Translations under genes and position numbers: made by a program
Notes under the pieces: generated by a model
The model's database searches: none
Told to the model about the DNA's origin: nothing
Seen by the model: only the letters and a program-made list of their open reading frames with translations
Shown: positions 1 through 17,016 of the stretch, one piece after another
Layout of the letters: every line of letters begins with the position of its first letter
How positions within the stretch are numbered: the first letter of the stretch is position 1
NCBI RefSeq assembly: GCF_009870125.1
Contig: NC_046680.1
Location: 4,650,001 to 4,714,000, forward strand
DNA: 64,000 bases
Direction: 5' to 3'
From: Drosophila pseudoobscura
Taxonomy: Eukaryota; Arthropoda; Insecta; Diptera; Drosophilidae

Positions 1-3000
1 GACGCTCGATGTTTTGTGCTTGTGCAACGTGGCATGAATGAGCAACTGTTGCCCCAATCCCCCCCACCCGTCAGCCCTGTCAATCTGTCCCTGCGCCTGC
101 ATCTGCACCTGCACCTGCACTTGCAGCTGAAGTGCAAATGTGCAGTGTAATTAAAAGTGTGTGCACGTTCAGGCCAGGGCACAAGCAATTCAGACAGAAA
201 AGAGCAAGCGAAATGGCAATTTCTGAGGCCCAACCTTTGCCCTGCCCCACCTCGATAGTTGACTGACTTTGGGGAATATGAACTCTGGTTGCGGTGGCCT
301 ACTAATACCGATTGCCGGGGGCGGACGGTATTCAGTTGGCCAATCCATAACCATAAGCCGACCTCTGCAGCTGGAGTCATCTCCCTCTCTCTCCCCCTTC
401 CTCTCTGTTAACTATCAATTAACATTTGCCAAGGCCATGAACCGATACGATACCGAAAGAGATCCTATCCCTTTGAGTCCCGTCCAGGTAAATTAGTTTC
501 CAGGTGAAATCAGAATCGCAATCAGAACTACAGCCACAGTCTAAAAGGGAGTCGAAGAAGGAAAAGTACTCTAGTTGAATATGTGATAATTGGGTTTTTT
601 GCTTTTTCGATGGACTGCACAAACGTCCTTAGTCCTTGGCTCTGTAATTTCAACCTTTGCCGCTTGTTAATTGCAGTTTCCTGAAAATTGCCGGACAAAA
701 AATGAAACATTTCCAGAAAATGTATGCAGAAAATAAAACAATTTATCCACTGCATGTGTGAAACGGTAAATCAACATGTGTTGAAAATATTTGCTTTCAG
801 GGAGAGATAGAAAATATAATATTCAGCAATATTCAGACAAGAATAACTTTCATCGAAGCCAAAGTACTACCATAAATGAAATATTAGCTTTCGCCGATAT
901 TTCAGCAAATGTTCAACAGTGTTAAATTTTTGATTCGGATTTTCAATTGCGAAACCCAATTTATGGCTATGTCGTGTGGCAGGGCAGGGCTTTAATATAG
1001 ACACATGAATATTGCCACAATGAACGCCATTAAACCATGTGCGACGTGGGCTGCTATCCGAAAAGAAAGTGCGAACAAAGTATAAATCTTGGGCCAGCAT
1101 TGTCTGGGACCTGGACCCGGACGCGGAGGCGGAGTCGGAGCTGGATCCGGAAACCAAATCCAGAGGCAGATGCAGAGGCAGAGGCACAGCCAGGGCCAAA
1201 GCCAAAGCCACAGCCAAACATCGAAGCACTTAGCAACTGCCTAATTTATGGTCCTGTCTGACAATGTGCAGGGGAATGTTGATGTGGATGTGGATGTAAA
1301 TGCTGGGAGGCCAGACGGTCCGCACAGACATACTCTAGGAGCACATGGCAGACGATTAGCCACAGACGATTGCACTGAAACAAAGCCTGGTGAGGGAGGG
1401 GCGGAGGGCAACGATTGGTTGCAGGATTGGGATGTGGGGGGACTCCCAGGCAAATCGATTGCCATTTAAATATTTCTGGGCTTTCGTCTGTGCCACTGAA
1501 GCGAGGCTGACTGGCATCGATGTTGGTATACTTTTAATTGAATAATGCTGGATTGTTTTTGAGCCTCTGCTTATAGGTGGTCCTGCTACCATATGCATAT
1601 CTCCTTTTTGTCATTTATTGGTAGAGTAAATGCTCAACGATAGTCACGTAGTTGGCAAGAGTTCCAGGCGAGAGCCACAAATGTTCGCAAAATGCAAAGT
1701 TGTTGCTTTGTTTTTCCACACAAAAATAAAATCAGAAAACACTGAAACGTGCCTTTCGACATTTTGCAATGTATTTAGGCACGTGCAACACATACGAGCA
1801 TTCGTGTATGTGCGAGTATGTGGGATTGCTCTGACAAATTGAATTTTGCTGCTGCCAAAAACGATATCGATTTGATATATGTATGAAGAGAGGGGAGGGA
1901 GCCCACAAAAAGGAGGCCTGGCTTTCCAGCAGCAACAGCATTAGGGTCAATTACCGCTGAAAACTGAATTGTCAACACAGTAAGACTTCCCTCCACTCGA
2001 AACACATTGTTTCGCTCCCAACTAGCAGTAGCAGTAAGTATCTATGTGATACCCAGTGTGTGTGTGTAAGTGTGTGTGTTTTTTCTGGGGTGTTTGTGAG
2101 TGGGTGCACTTTCATTATCTGTGCAAATATTTGCTCAGAACGACAGTTGGCAGTCGTCTCCTGCCGGTCTCATGCGAGAGTTGCCAGCTCGACACTTTTG
2201 GGCTTCCTAGCGCAACTTTTAAGCAGCTTAGTGCTCCCGCCGTCCGGTCCCTGCGAGCCTGCAAAGTGAAAGTTATTGTAGAGACGACACACATCCGCAC
2301 GACCCTTGCGGTGCACATTTCATAAATGTGGTAGAAGAAAACTATTTCCATGTTGTTTAGCTGCGTGCGCTTTCCCCGAAGTTTCGGGCTCTCATGTTGT
2401 CCCTCTAACTTTTTGTCTATGGGAAACTATGCTCGAGGTCCTCCCAGAGGACGGGGACACGGCCAGGGCAGCCCCTCCGATGGGTCTGTTGTAAATATTT
2501 GCCTTTGTGGCATGGATGCAAGCACGTCTCATGTTCTGACTTCAGTACCCACCTGAAGCGACATTTTGCCAGGAAGTTGATGTGCTAACTGTCGACTAAC
2601 AACAAGAACAGCCATAAAGTTAGGCCACACTCCTAACAATATATGGCAAATACTAACGTGTGCGTGTGTTATTGGGAAATTTTCAATTTGCAATTGGAAA
2701 CCCACTGCGTGGGGAGATGCGTGTGGGTACAGCACCAAGTACGGAACAAATTTCATACTCGAGAAAGCTAATTAACTTCTCTTTACGAGGCATAAGCTTC
2801 CGACATTAAACGCATTTATTTTCATGTGAAAATAAACAAATGCCCCAAAGAAACAGAGGAGGAACCCAATGTTTTGACGGCTCCTTTTTACATTGTATAT
2901 ACGTACATACATACATATATATTGTACGTTTCTTTATGTATTAAAACGACGAGGGCCGCGCCGCACACTCCCCGCCAAGGATTGGGAGGCCCGTGTGAAT

Positions 3001-4003
3001 TTACGACTGGAATGTCAGAAGGGGGAGGGGCAGGGATGTCTGTCTGCTGGTGCTTAGCAAGTTGGTGTATTTATTTAGCACGTGTTCCCATCTCCTACCA
3101 CGGCAAGGACCTACGAACCGGTAGATTTTCGACTTGCTTTTAATTAACAAATGCCTTGCAACTGTTTTGGCAATCATTGAGCGTTAAGCGTTGGCCCTAA
3201 TGAAAGGCACTTGGAGGGATAATACGAGCCATAAGGGGGCGGATGTAAATTAAGGTCTTGATTTTTAACGCTAGAATATCACGATCTGCTGGGTCTGGCC
3301 CCCTAAACGCAGGCTACAATGCAGGTAATAGCACCATAAAGTAAGCTGTAAATTTCTAATATTGTCATCAGCTCGAGTGCTCTCCCGCTCTGTAGCTCTG
3401 TAGCTCTGTAGCTCTCCCTCTCTCTCTCTGTTAGTTTCTCTGTTAACGTGAGACCGGCATTGGTATGGTACGGTTATGCATATGCATTTCGCTCTCTCAA
3501 CTGCGCAATCTCTCGAGCTCTGTTATCTGCTATGTTCCCTAGTCAACAAAATACCTTTTCCCCATTATCAAAACTTTCATTAAGTCAAATTGCATAACAA
3601 ACGCTGTTTTAATTAAATTAAATACTCGGTTTCGGAGAACACTCCATTATAATACCTCCCCCCCCCACACACACACACACACACACACACATTAGGTTAT
3701 GTTTAATTAAAATGTCAGAATCATTTCCATACAGATTTTAATTGCATTTTTTGGTTTCTGAACCAACATTATAACTATTAACACATGTGTATGTAAATGA
3801 TGCTCAAAAGCCTGTTTAGGTAGAAATTAAATGCATTTGCATATTCAATGGACAAAACGGACAAAGACAAAGTCCTGACATCTGTATAGTGCACGACCTG
3901 CATCATATTTTGAGCAATTAAAAGAGGATAATTATCAAATTTCCTGACCCAGAACTTATTGAAAAGCAAAAAAGTGCCAAAGGATTGTTCTGTCATGGTT
4001 TGT
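1..4003. other. Non-coding region left of coro
   Basis: I see no convincing coding exon here. The open frames are short, overlap on both strands and are driven by simple repeats (GCAGAGGCAGAGGC-like runs near 1160-1210, GATGTGG repeats near 1276-1300). The region also holds a 9-bp tandem repeat CTCTGTAGCT-type near 3390-3417 beside CT tracts, and a C/CA microsatellite at 3660-3690. It could be intergenic or an intron of a gene whose exons lie to the left. Confidence 0.5.
3660..3691. repeat. poly-C plus (CA)n microsatellite
   Basis: A run of C is followed directly by about twelve CA dinucleotides. It lies in non-coding DNA a few hundred bases beyond the presumed 3' end of coro. Confidence 0.9.
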
Positions 4004-4010
4004 ATATTGT

Positions 4011-5043
4011 TTTATTCCGTATCAAATTGTAAATAATTTGTATATAGAGTACATTATATATATTTGTATATAGTCTGCATTATACAATTCAATGTTTTGT
4101 TACAAAATCGGTAGGAATTTACAGATGCTTGCGCTCGCTATCTTTGTAGCGGAAAACATTGTTTGTTAAACAAAAATAAAACAGAAATTAAAAGAAGGCT
4201 TCTTAGATTGGGTTTTTCGTTGGTTTCTTATATTCACTTTGTTGCTTTATTATTACAATTTCAAATTATTTCAAAAATACAGCTTATTTTTAAGTTAAAA
4301 CGAGAATTACTGACATCAAAAGCGAATCATGTCTGATGCTGCTCAATCCCCAATCCTTTCGCTCACTAAATTCGTAATGTTTTACACGACAATTTACTGG
4401 CGAAGGCGGACGATCGAGTGGCGGGGCACCAGCTAGGATGGATCGCTTCGATTCTATGATAGGCTATTGTCATGAATATCTCCCGTGGCGGGTGGTACAA
4501 AGATGAAGCTATTTATATAAAGATTTTGTAAATATCTGATAGGTAGAGGTTAGCTTTTAGATGATTGCGGTTAAGTCTATGCTTTGCCTTTGTAAAATTT
4601 ACAACAGTTTCACAATTGCTGCCCTCTCTGCTTGGTTTCGGGCGCAATTTGTAGGTAGTTCGTTAGGTTCTTTATATATTTTTGGCAGGATGTTTTGTTA
4701 TGTTATGTTATATACGTTTAGCGTTTAGCTTTGCTTGCTGTTTTAGTTTTTTGTTTTTTGTTTCGGTTCACACTCAACTGATTTCGCTCGCTCAATGACC
4801 TAATATTAGATTATATAAAATAAATAATCGAAATCATAATCATAATAGACGACAATAACTATTCTTCTCCTCCATCTGCGTGTACAACGTAACCATAATT
4901 TTGCATTAGAGAAATTTAGGCGATAACGACGAGCTTCTACAAGCAGTTCTCTGTCTCTCCGTCCATCTCTATCTACCTCGACCTGCACTACCTTCCCAGT
5001 CTCAGAGCCAGACCCAGATCCAGACCCAGTCCCCTCCCCAGTT
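4011..5043 (-). other. coro: coro 3' UTR with poly(A) signals
   Basis: Downstream of the coro stop codon the minus strand is AT-rich without a coding frame. Minus-strand AATAAA hexamers occur at 4246-4251 and 4011-4016, so a 3' UTR of roughly 0.8-1.0 kb is likely. The exact cleavage site is inferred. Confidence 0.5.
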
Positions 5044-9221
<4,178 letters not shown>

Positions 9222-12071
9222 CTGCAAGAAGAGAAAATGTATTTAACTCTCTCTCTCTTTTCCTCTCTCTCGGTCTGGGCATACTACTTCGAGGGGGATA
9301 GCGAGAACTAAGCGAAATCTGAATTTCGAGCGGCGCATAAACGATCATTAGCTGCGCTCGAGTGTGTAGTGTGCCGATGTGTTTAACGCGTTTTCTTTCT
9401 CCGCGTTTCGCAGAGCCACGATTTGTTTTATAAATTTGCATATGCTAATGCCTTGCCTGCTTGCTTGTTGCGAAAATCAATAAGCTTTCCCATTCGAAGA
9501 TTACCAACTATTGTTGCATCGAAGTCGGTTATAGCATCAGCTACAATAGTATCAATTTTTGCGACTCGAACCGGAAATTGGATAAAGGGGACGGAACCCC
9601 TTTTTATATGACATCATAATGCTGAAATATAACCATAATGAATCGCCTGCCAACACGTGAATTATGGCACAAACCCTCAAGCCCCCAAACTGACAAAACT
9701 CTAACACTCCGAAAGAGACTTCTAGATAGCCCCGGAATTCGCTTGTATACATTTCTGGGTTGGGCTGCCATCTGTCCTCTCCCTGTCTCCGTTCCGACCA
9801 GCTTTCGTTCTTAATCAGAAAAAGTGGCGCAAAATTGTTTTACTTTTATGCTTTGTTTTGCTTCATATTTATTACTCGGCCACATCCACAAAAGTTTGTC
9901 ATTGACCCGCTAAAATACCAAAAAACCGAAAACCGAAAACCGAAAAGAGCCCTCAAAGCATATGTGTATTTCGGGCTACAAGGTTAGCCCTTGGCTGTTT
10001 CGGTATCCGTATCTGTATCTGTTCTGGGGTGTTGGCCAGCTCACGCTCCAGTGTTTGAGAGGCGGCTCCTATCGCGGCGGTCTCTCTGCTGATAAAGAAA
10101 TATCAGCTAGGAGTTGCCTAAATACAGCAAAGATAATTTTCAAGTGATTCAGCACGTCTATAGCAGCTTTGAAATGTTTGAGACCAATTGGAAAATTCTC
10201 CAAAATGAGCACAGCATGTGTATATAGCCAAATATCTATATCTATATCTATTTGGCATGTATCGGATATTTATGTGTTTATATGCCGAACACCTTCGCTT
10301 GCAGGCGGGAAAAATTGTTGGCTGAAGGTCAAACTTATTAATAGAAAATTAAATCATCTTCGGGCGAAATTTTATTTTATTTTCATATAGAAACATTCAC
10401 ACAACGAAGCGATGTAAGTCGCATTTGATGTGTTTATTCATTTCGTTGGCATTGCTAGCACTTGCCATGCCTGAGCTACCAACCTCGCCCCAATCCTCCT
10501 CCTCCCTTCCCGCTCCGGAGCGGCAAACCCCATTGCATTTTCATTTAAGATTTCCAAATGCCAAAAATGTGGCCGTATCATCGGATCCTCACACTTGCAC
10601 TTGCGTTTGCCTTTGCTTTAAAGTTTAAACAGAAGCCCTGCAGTGATAATGGTCCTCCACATAACGGAAGTTGATACTAATACTTATAATCGTATCCATA
10701 CATATATGCATGCATGTAAATATCGTATAAAGAATAGGAGTCTCGCCATGCGGTTGGTGCGATTGAGTGCTCAATGTCAGATTAAACAGAAATTCATTAC
10801 AGTGGGTGGAAAAAGTCTGATGGTGGGGGAACAGCTCTAAGGAGCTCTTTCCAGCTAGATCCGATCTCTTTCCAAAGACAATCGGACCAAAGACGACCGA
10901 CTCTTAACACACACTGTCAGCATAGGCAGTTTATCATTTGATGATGATGTTGCCTTTGGGACATGCCATGCCCCATGCCTCCATCTGATTGCTGTTTTGG
11001 TCCAGCGGGCAAACGGGCTCCCTAGTTCCCGATCTCTCGAGCGGCACTGGCCACAAATCGACTTAATGCTTGATTGCAAATCTTGGCGCTTTGTTCACCG
11101 GACAATTCTAATTGCTAACAAATGTGGTCGTGTCGCTGCTGCTTGGCGGCGTGACTAAAGCACCCGGTGCCCTCTCAGCGGGTGAGAGGTTGCATGGATT
11201 GAAAGAGAGCGCAGATGACTCGGCGGTGCAGTCAATTAAGCGTAGTAATTTCCAGCAGCCGCTACAAATGCAATGCTGTCGAATGTGAGCGCAAATATAC
11301 AAAGTAAAGTGAAATAAAGTTCAAGCGATAGAGGAGGGAGTATGCTTCGAATGCTCCAATTGTGCCAATGGAGGCCCCGTTACAGTGTTCCATTGTGAAT
11401 GCGGCAGCATGGCATCTAATAAGCTCACAATGGCGAAGGTGTCACCATGGCATGTACTTGCAACACTGAGGCATGCAGCATGCCTTCATGCATCCATCCG
11501 TCCATCCATGAGTCATTCGACTAACCCCCACTGATGTCCGATAAGTGGGGAGGAGGAGACCACATTGCTTATCGGCTGTCAGCTGCATTGAAAACTTTCG
11601 CTGCCGATGATGTCATTGATGCACTGGGGCAACGTCATTGAATATTCGTTTAAGGTTCATCAACTGTTTGTTTGGCCCCTCTATGAACTTTGTGTTTGAC
11701 TGGAGATTAACTTGAAATTTTGACAAAAACCGCGCAAGTGTCGGCTTGGTGGGTGTCGCCGTCGCCGTCGTCGTCGTCGTCGCCGCGTCCATTGCCGTTG
11801 CCTCTGCTGTTTGAGTGAAAGTGGAACTCTGTTGCTAAAATTAACTACTTGCATATGCACCCCGCCCGACACCGCCCGTGATCTGTCTTCCCCTGCCACA
11901 TGAGTGGCGGCTGTCGCTTGTTTTTGTTGCTGCTGTCTTAATTGCACAGCGATTCAGCCTCTGCTTCTTCCCCACCGTTTTGTCTACTTGTTGCTATTTT
12001 CTGCTTAGTCAGACTGGGCGGCAGGCCGTTTGTTTGGTCGCTTTTTTTAACACTGTCGCTTAATTTGCATA

Positions 12072-12104
<33 letters not shown>

Positions 12105-13397
12105 GTATCGCAGTGTGTGTGTCTGGGAATGCGTTTATGCATTTGCTTGTATTGCGATATGCAGCTTGCCTCAGCTGATAACTGCAATAAGCAATAACAG
12201 CTGTTCAGAGGCGAAGAGAGGGAGATCGCCATCTAAAACAGCGATAAACGTAAATTGTGTGTGTGTTTGATGCCAGTGCGTCTTTCATACAATATTTTGT
12301 CACTAATTGGTGTTGGAATCGCGCCCAAGAGCAACAGAGACAACAGCCACAAAAACAGAAATAACTGTGCGTGGGGGCGTATGCTAGCTCGCACTTTCTA
12401 AGACGCAGTCGCGACGACACCGTTGCCTCCGCCGCCACCGCTGGAGGTCGCCCATTTTTCACACTTGCTTCACACACTCCCATGCGTCCAGAACAGACAC
12501 ATGCTGTGTGTGATATTCTACGCTTTGATCAACTTGGAGCCACAAACGCGGCTCCGTTTGCTACAAATATTTCAAATTTTAAATTATCGTCTCAAGTTGG
12601 CGCCCACATCACGCACTTCAAAACGCTGCCACATTCTCTTCGACCCCCTCTGGTGTAACTTGTTGCTTCAGCAAGCAACAATTGGCACATTCTCTCTATC
12701 CCCTTTCCCTTCCCGCTCATCCGATTCAGTCACAGTCCCTCTCTGGCTCTTTCTCTCTCATCTCTCACTAATCACTCTCTGGGCATAAACAAGCCGAACA
12801 TTAGCCGGAAAACTAACACAAATTACAGTCAAAGCAGAAAAAACAATTAATACAGTAAAGTGCGAAGAAACAAATTCGGCTGCTGCTTGCTTGCTTTCCG
12901 ATTTGTTTGATTTCCTTTTCTTTTTTGCACATTTTTCGGCATACGTCGCTATCTCTGTTTCTGCTGCTGCGGCGGCGCGTCCAAAGACGCTGCTTCTCTT
13001 TATTCCCTTTTTTGGGTGTTGGACTCATATAACACCGTGCGAGAGTGGGAGAGAAGTAGTAAAATTTTTATAGCTGCACTCTTCACATGCACTGCGCTCT
13101 CCGCTCGCAAAAGAAACACGCACGCACACTGCCGCAGTAGTCGCACTTATATTTTTACCGTGATTTTTAATGATTTTCTAATACGCGCGTTTATTGCTGA
13201 AGTATTCAATTGATTGGGCCGCTTTCTGGTCAGATAAATCACACAGTTCTTCAGTTGCCACTCTACAAGTTGCCTCTAAATAGCCGCCGTGATTCATTTC
13301 ACTTGACATTTAATTCTGCTGCCACACTAGCCAGGCCAAAGTCGCCGCAAGAAACCAAAATACCATCACTCGCACTATCACTCATCTGGAGATTTAC
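9222..13397 (-). other. coro: coro 5' UTR intron (about 4.2 kb), non-coding
   Basis: No coding exon is visible. Contents are CT/GA tracts (for example 12073-12105), a CGTCGC-type run near 11755-11790 and ordinary intronic DNA. The right boundary is a candidate donor CAAAAG|GTAAAT on minus at 13397. Its use is inferred, since no transcript data are available. Confidence 0.45.
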
Positions 13398-13490
13398 CTT
13401 TTGCCAGCGATTTGCAAATAGGTTTCCCACAGCAATTTCGGACTTTCAACAACAATTTTGAATTGAACAGCTAGCTGAAGACTTTTCAAT
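13398..13490 (-). other. coro: Candidate non-coding first exon of coro
   Basis: The minus strand between the Ohler motif 1 element at 13502-13512 and the donor at 13397 has no ATG. That is what is expected of a short leader exon. The transcription start is not exactly placeable. Confidence 0.4.
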
Positions 13491-13501
13491 GCGCCGACCA
13501 G

Positions 13502-13512
13502 CAGTGTGACCG
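13502..13512 (-). promoter_or_regulatory. coro: Ohler motif 1 (M1BP-type) core promoter element, probable coro promoter
   Basis: The minus strand reads CGGTCACACTG, a match to the motif 1 consensus YGGTCACACTR of broadly expressed fly genes. It is followed in plus-strand order (13525-13595) by three to four TATACCG/TATACC units that resemble Ohler motif 6 (KTYRGTATWTTT) on minus. Position and strand fit a housekeeping promoter for coro. Confidence 0.6.
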
Positions 13513-13637
13513 CGGGATTATCGTTAAAATATACCGTCCGACCCTCTGAAATATACCAAAATGTACCGTCTCACTTTAAAAATATACCGTAGATACACTG
13601 ACGAATACTAGTTCTATTACACATATTCCTCGTTTTT

Positions 13638-14600
13638 GATGTTCCGTGGAATATTACTGGCTATTTAGAACATATAGCCATGCCCACATAATTTTATCCG
13701 ATTAGTGAATCTATTTTCTAATTGACTGGTTTATTTTAAACACTTGCTTTTATTGCATTTTGCGTAAACAGAGGTTTTAGCGAAAATGGGCAAACAAAAA
13801 CAACGAAAGAGGATTAGTCATTACTATTGTTCAATTTTGATATTCCGTCGAATATTACTAGCTATTTAGAACATATAGCTATGCCCACATAATTTTATCC
13901 GATTAGTGAATCTATTTTCTAATTGACTGGTTTATTTTAAACACTTGCTTTTATTGCATTTTGCGTAAACAGAGGTTTCAGCGAAAATGGGCAAACAAAA
14001 ACAAAGAAAGAGGATTAGTCGTTACTATTGTTCAATTTTGATATTCCGTGGAATATTACTAGCTATTTAGAACATATAGCCATGCCCACATAATTTTATC
14101 CGATTAGTGAATCTATTTTCTAATTGACTGGTTTATTTTAAACACTTGCTTTTATTGCATTTTGCGTAAACAGAGGTTTTAGCGAAAATGGGCAAACAAA
14201 AACAACGAAAGAGGATTAGTCGTTACTATTGTTCAATTTTGATATTCCGTCGAATATTATTAGCTACATAAATATATTCGATTAATGAATCAATTTTTTA
14301 CTTAACTGGCTTATACTGGCTAAGTACTTGCTTTTATTGGATCTTGTATAAAAAAAAGGTTTAGCGAAATAGGTAAAATCAAAAAAACAAAAGAGGATAG
14401 TCGTTCACATTGCTCAATTTAGAGATTCCGTTGAAGAATTCTGGCTAGCTAAAATCCTTAATTCTGCCACATAATTTTATCCCATTGATGAATCAATTTT
14501 CTACAAGAATGGCTAGTTTTTACTCCTTGTTATTATTGTAAAAAAAGGTTTAAACGAAAAAGTTCAACAAAAAAACAGTCGCAATGTTGCGTGTAAGCCG
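13638..14600. repeat. 201-bp tandem repeat array (five units)
   Basis: Units start at 13638, 13839, 14040, 14241 and about 14422 (each begins near GATATTCCGT). The first three periods are exactly 201 bp and differ by only a few bases. Units four and five are shortened and diverged. A further partial unit lies at about 15768-15860, beyond the retrotransposon insertion. I cannot place the repeat in a named family. Confidence 0.9.
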
Positions 14601-14648
14601 TAGTATGGGCGTTTGTATACCCTATTTCGTTAATTTAATATGAAGATA

Positions 14649-14659
14649 AAACGTAACTA
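14649..14659. repeat. Target-site duplication, left copy
   Basis: AAACGTAACTA, identical to 15442-15452 at the other side of the retrotransposon fragment. Confidence 0.75.
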
Positions 14660-15441
14660 GGTTAGGTTAGGTAGAGGCGATTCCAGGCTCGCTCGGAGCC
14701 CGCCACATTTAGTCTGGTGTCGGCCCATTGGGATACCGCTTGGGATCATTCCTTTCCTGCAAAGTGAGACTTCATGTCAGCAGTTGTTCCAGCCAGATGC
14801 TCTTATAAAGTTAGCGATCTTTCTGGGACATAGTGTAGACATCTCCGAGATGTCGGTTAGAAAGGCAGAGCCTAAGTGTTGTAGCCTTCTGCTGCTGAAA
14901 GCTGGACAGGAGCAGAACAGATGTTCTGTCTCCTCCTCGTCTCTGCAACTACGGCAGAAATCATTATGTGGGGCTACCTGTAAGCGTGGGTGCCTATTAG
15001 TCAATGTCCTGTAAGGGAACGTATGACTGCGCTACCCCTTTTCTGCCTAGTTTTCAGATCTCAGAGGTGCGCTTCTTATCTATGGTCGGCCATGATAACC
15101 ACTTAACGTCTGCCATTCGCTTGTATTGCTCCTTTATGATAAGCTTACAGGTTGCCATAGGCATACAAATATACAAATATTTTGTAAAAGCGGGGCTGTA
15201 GTACCAGATCTGGCCAGCTCGTCCGCTATACAGTTGTTATATAAGGCTGATAGCAAATTGCTGAGCCATATCGTGAAGACATTTGCGGCAGTTTGCCACG
15301 GTGGCCGAGTTCGAAGAAATCGCAATAGGTGACTTGATCGCAGCTTGGCTGTCGCTATAGATGTTTAGCTGGGTTGCCGTGGCAGTGACCGTTTGAAGGC
15401 AGTATAGAACCTCCCTGATTGCTGTAACTTCTGCTTGGAAG
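14660..15441 (-). mobile_element. 5'-truncated LOA/Jockey-like non-LTR retrotransposon fragment
   Basis: The minus strand keeps the C-terminal end of a pol ORF. An RNase H-like stretch (frame reading YSDSQAAIKS near 15340-15370) is followed by a Cys/His cluster, CRSCRDEEETEHLFCSCPAF at 14880-14945. The frame ends RASGWNNC and stops at 14777. Several frame breaks occur between the two parts, so it is dead. A 3' tail of about 110 nt rich in CCTAACCTAACC follows. An 11-bp perfect direct repeat flanks the element. RNase H plus a CCHC-like end suits the LOA clade (Bilbo-like elements in the obscura group). The clade is inferred from memory of the family layout, not from a search. Confidence 0.75.
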
Positions 15442-15452
15442 AAACGTAACTA
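15442..15452. repeat. Target-site duplication, right copy
   Basis: AAACGTAACTA, the partner of 14649-14659. Confidence 0.75.
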
Positions 15453-15767
15453 ATAAACACATTTTCTATAATTGATATGTTTTTGAAATATTCATGCATA
15501 TGATTAGTATCTTATTTGTATATATATCTCAACCCTGATACCTATTCTTGGTCTCTGTAAGAATACAATAAACTGCAAAATATCGATGTAATATTTAAAA
15601 CAGAGACTTAATTTTGTTTGCATTAATTGGAGCATGGGATGACAAACATTTTCTCAATTCTATAATATCCATATCCCCAAGGGTATGCCAGAGTGTGGAA
15701 TGGGACTCACTGTCGTCAACCGGTTATTACCGATTCAAATAATACGACAAATTCCTTGATTTTGATC

Positions 15768-15860
15768 TAGCCATAATTTTATCCGATTAGTGAATCAATT
15801 TTATACTGGACTGGCCTATTCTGAAAACTTCTATACCGTTGAAAATAAAATTTAGTAGAT
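15768..15860. repeat. Diverged partial copy of the 201-bp unit
   Basis: The sequence CATAATTTTATCCGATTAGTGAATC with following AT-rich DNA matches the array units at 13638-14600. Its position on the far side of the insertion suggests that the array once extended further. Confidence 0.7.
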
Positions 15861-15870
15861 TGACAAAATA

Positions 15871-16030
15871 TATCGATATACCGTATATATACCATCGCAT
15901 CAAAAAATACCGAAAAGTATGAAGAATACCGTAAACGGTCACCCTGCAGACCAGTGCACTAAAATATACGGTCTTCCCCTCAATATACCAAAAGATACCT
16001 TCTAATTTTTAAAAAATACCGATAAAAAAT
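15871..16030. promoter_or_regulatory. Cluster of promoter-like motifs (DRE plus TATACC/ATACCG units)
   Basis: TATCGATA (DRE core) at 15871-15878 is followed by repeated ATACCG, TATACGG and TATACC units and by CGGTCACCCTG (one mismatch to Ohler motif 1) near 15934. The composition mirrors the block at 13502-13600. No gene obviously starts here, so it may be an unused or duplicated promoter. Confidence 0.4.
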
Positions 16031-16974
16031 CACTTAGGCCACTTAACCTACATAACCCCCTTTAGTTCAACAGGTGCATAACTGAGTTACACCGCGGAAA
16101 ATATTACTGTTTTTCAATTCTTCTTGTAAATCCATCCTACTCTTTACCAACAAAGAATCGTACAATTCTTTCAGCTAAGCTGAGCTAAAATTTTTCAAGA
16201 TTCATAATTTTTGTGGAGATTGTTTTAATACCCACTGGTGGGCAAATCATTTCATTTCATTTCATACTAGAAAGCTTGGAGCCTCAGCCATGAACACAAA
16301 ATTTAACTTTATTGATGAATCAAGTTTAAGTAATCCTTATGGGATTGTGTCTGAAATACGGCTTAGGCAGATAAAGTCCAACAATAAAACGTAAGTGAGC
16401 ATGAAATGTTTCGTCTTTTGAACACTTGCTACCAACTACGAGTATGGAAATATTTATACCCTATTTGCTTTCTGTTTTCCTAGCTGATTTTAAAAGTAAT
16501 TAATAATAACCTCTCTCTCAATATTGAATTGTTTTTTAGCTTTTCATGCATTGATTAGTGCCCTGTATATGTATATGTCTCCATTATAATACCCTTTCTT
16601 GGTCTCTGTGAGTTGACCAGAAAATGCTTAATTAAAGCAGAGACTGACTATTTCCTGCAAACATTGGATCCTGAGATGGCAAAAGTTTCCTTAATTCTAT
16701 AATATTTTGTATCCAAGGGTATACGTTGCTAATGATAACGGGTTCAAACGTAAGTAAGTATGAAATGTAGGTAAATTATTGTGATGAAAAGTCCGATAGA
16801 TATTTTTGTGCGATATAACGGAATTTATCAGGTTTCTATTTCAAGTGAACAATCACAATCAAGGTTCAAAATTCAATTTTTTCTAGCATAAATTCTTAAC
16901 ATGGACGTTTAAGGACTTTCTGCTGTTTTTTTACCTATTTCGAATACCAAGAATTTCTAATATTTTTACGAAAT
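16031..16974. other. AT-rich non-coding spacer
   Basis: No coding exon is seen. The stretch is AT-rich with many ATACCC-type short repeats. A minus-strand AATAAA at 16975-16980 at its right edge probably ends the acyltransferase transcript. Confidence 0.5.
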
Positions 16975-16980
16975 TTTATT
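16975..16980 (-). terminator. Poly(A) signal of the acyltransferase gene
   Basis: Minus-strand AATAAA lies 37 nt beyond the stop codon, giving a very short 3' UTR. Confidence 0.5.
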
Positions 16981-17016
16981 ACCAACATATTTTCCATGCT
17001 GCAGCCCTGAAACTGT

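Noticed and set aside
1037-1261. Overlapping open frames on both strands near 1.0-1.5 kb
   Set aside because: They arise from GCAGAGGCAGAGGC and GATGTGG repeats, which are open in several frames at once.
13786-13869. A 27-codon frame starting MGKQKQRKR repeated in each 201-bp unit
   Set aside because: It recurs only because the DNA is tandemly repeated. There is no sign of selection on the frame, and it breaks in the diverged units.
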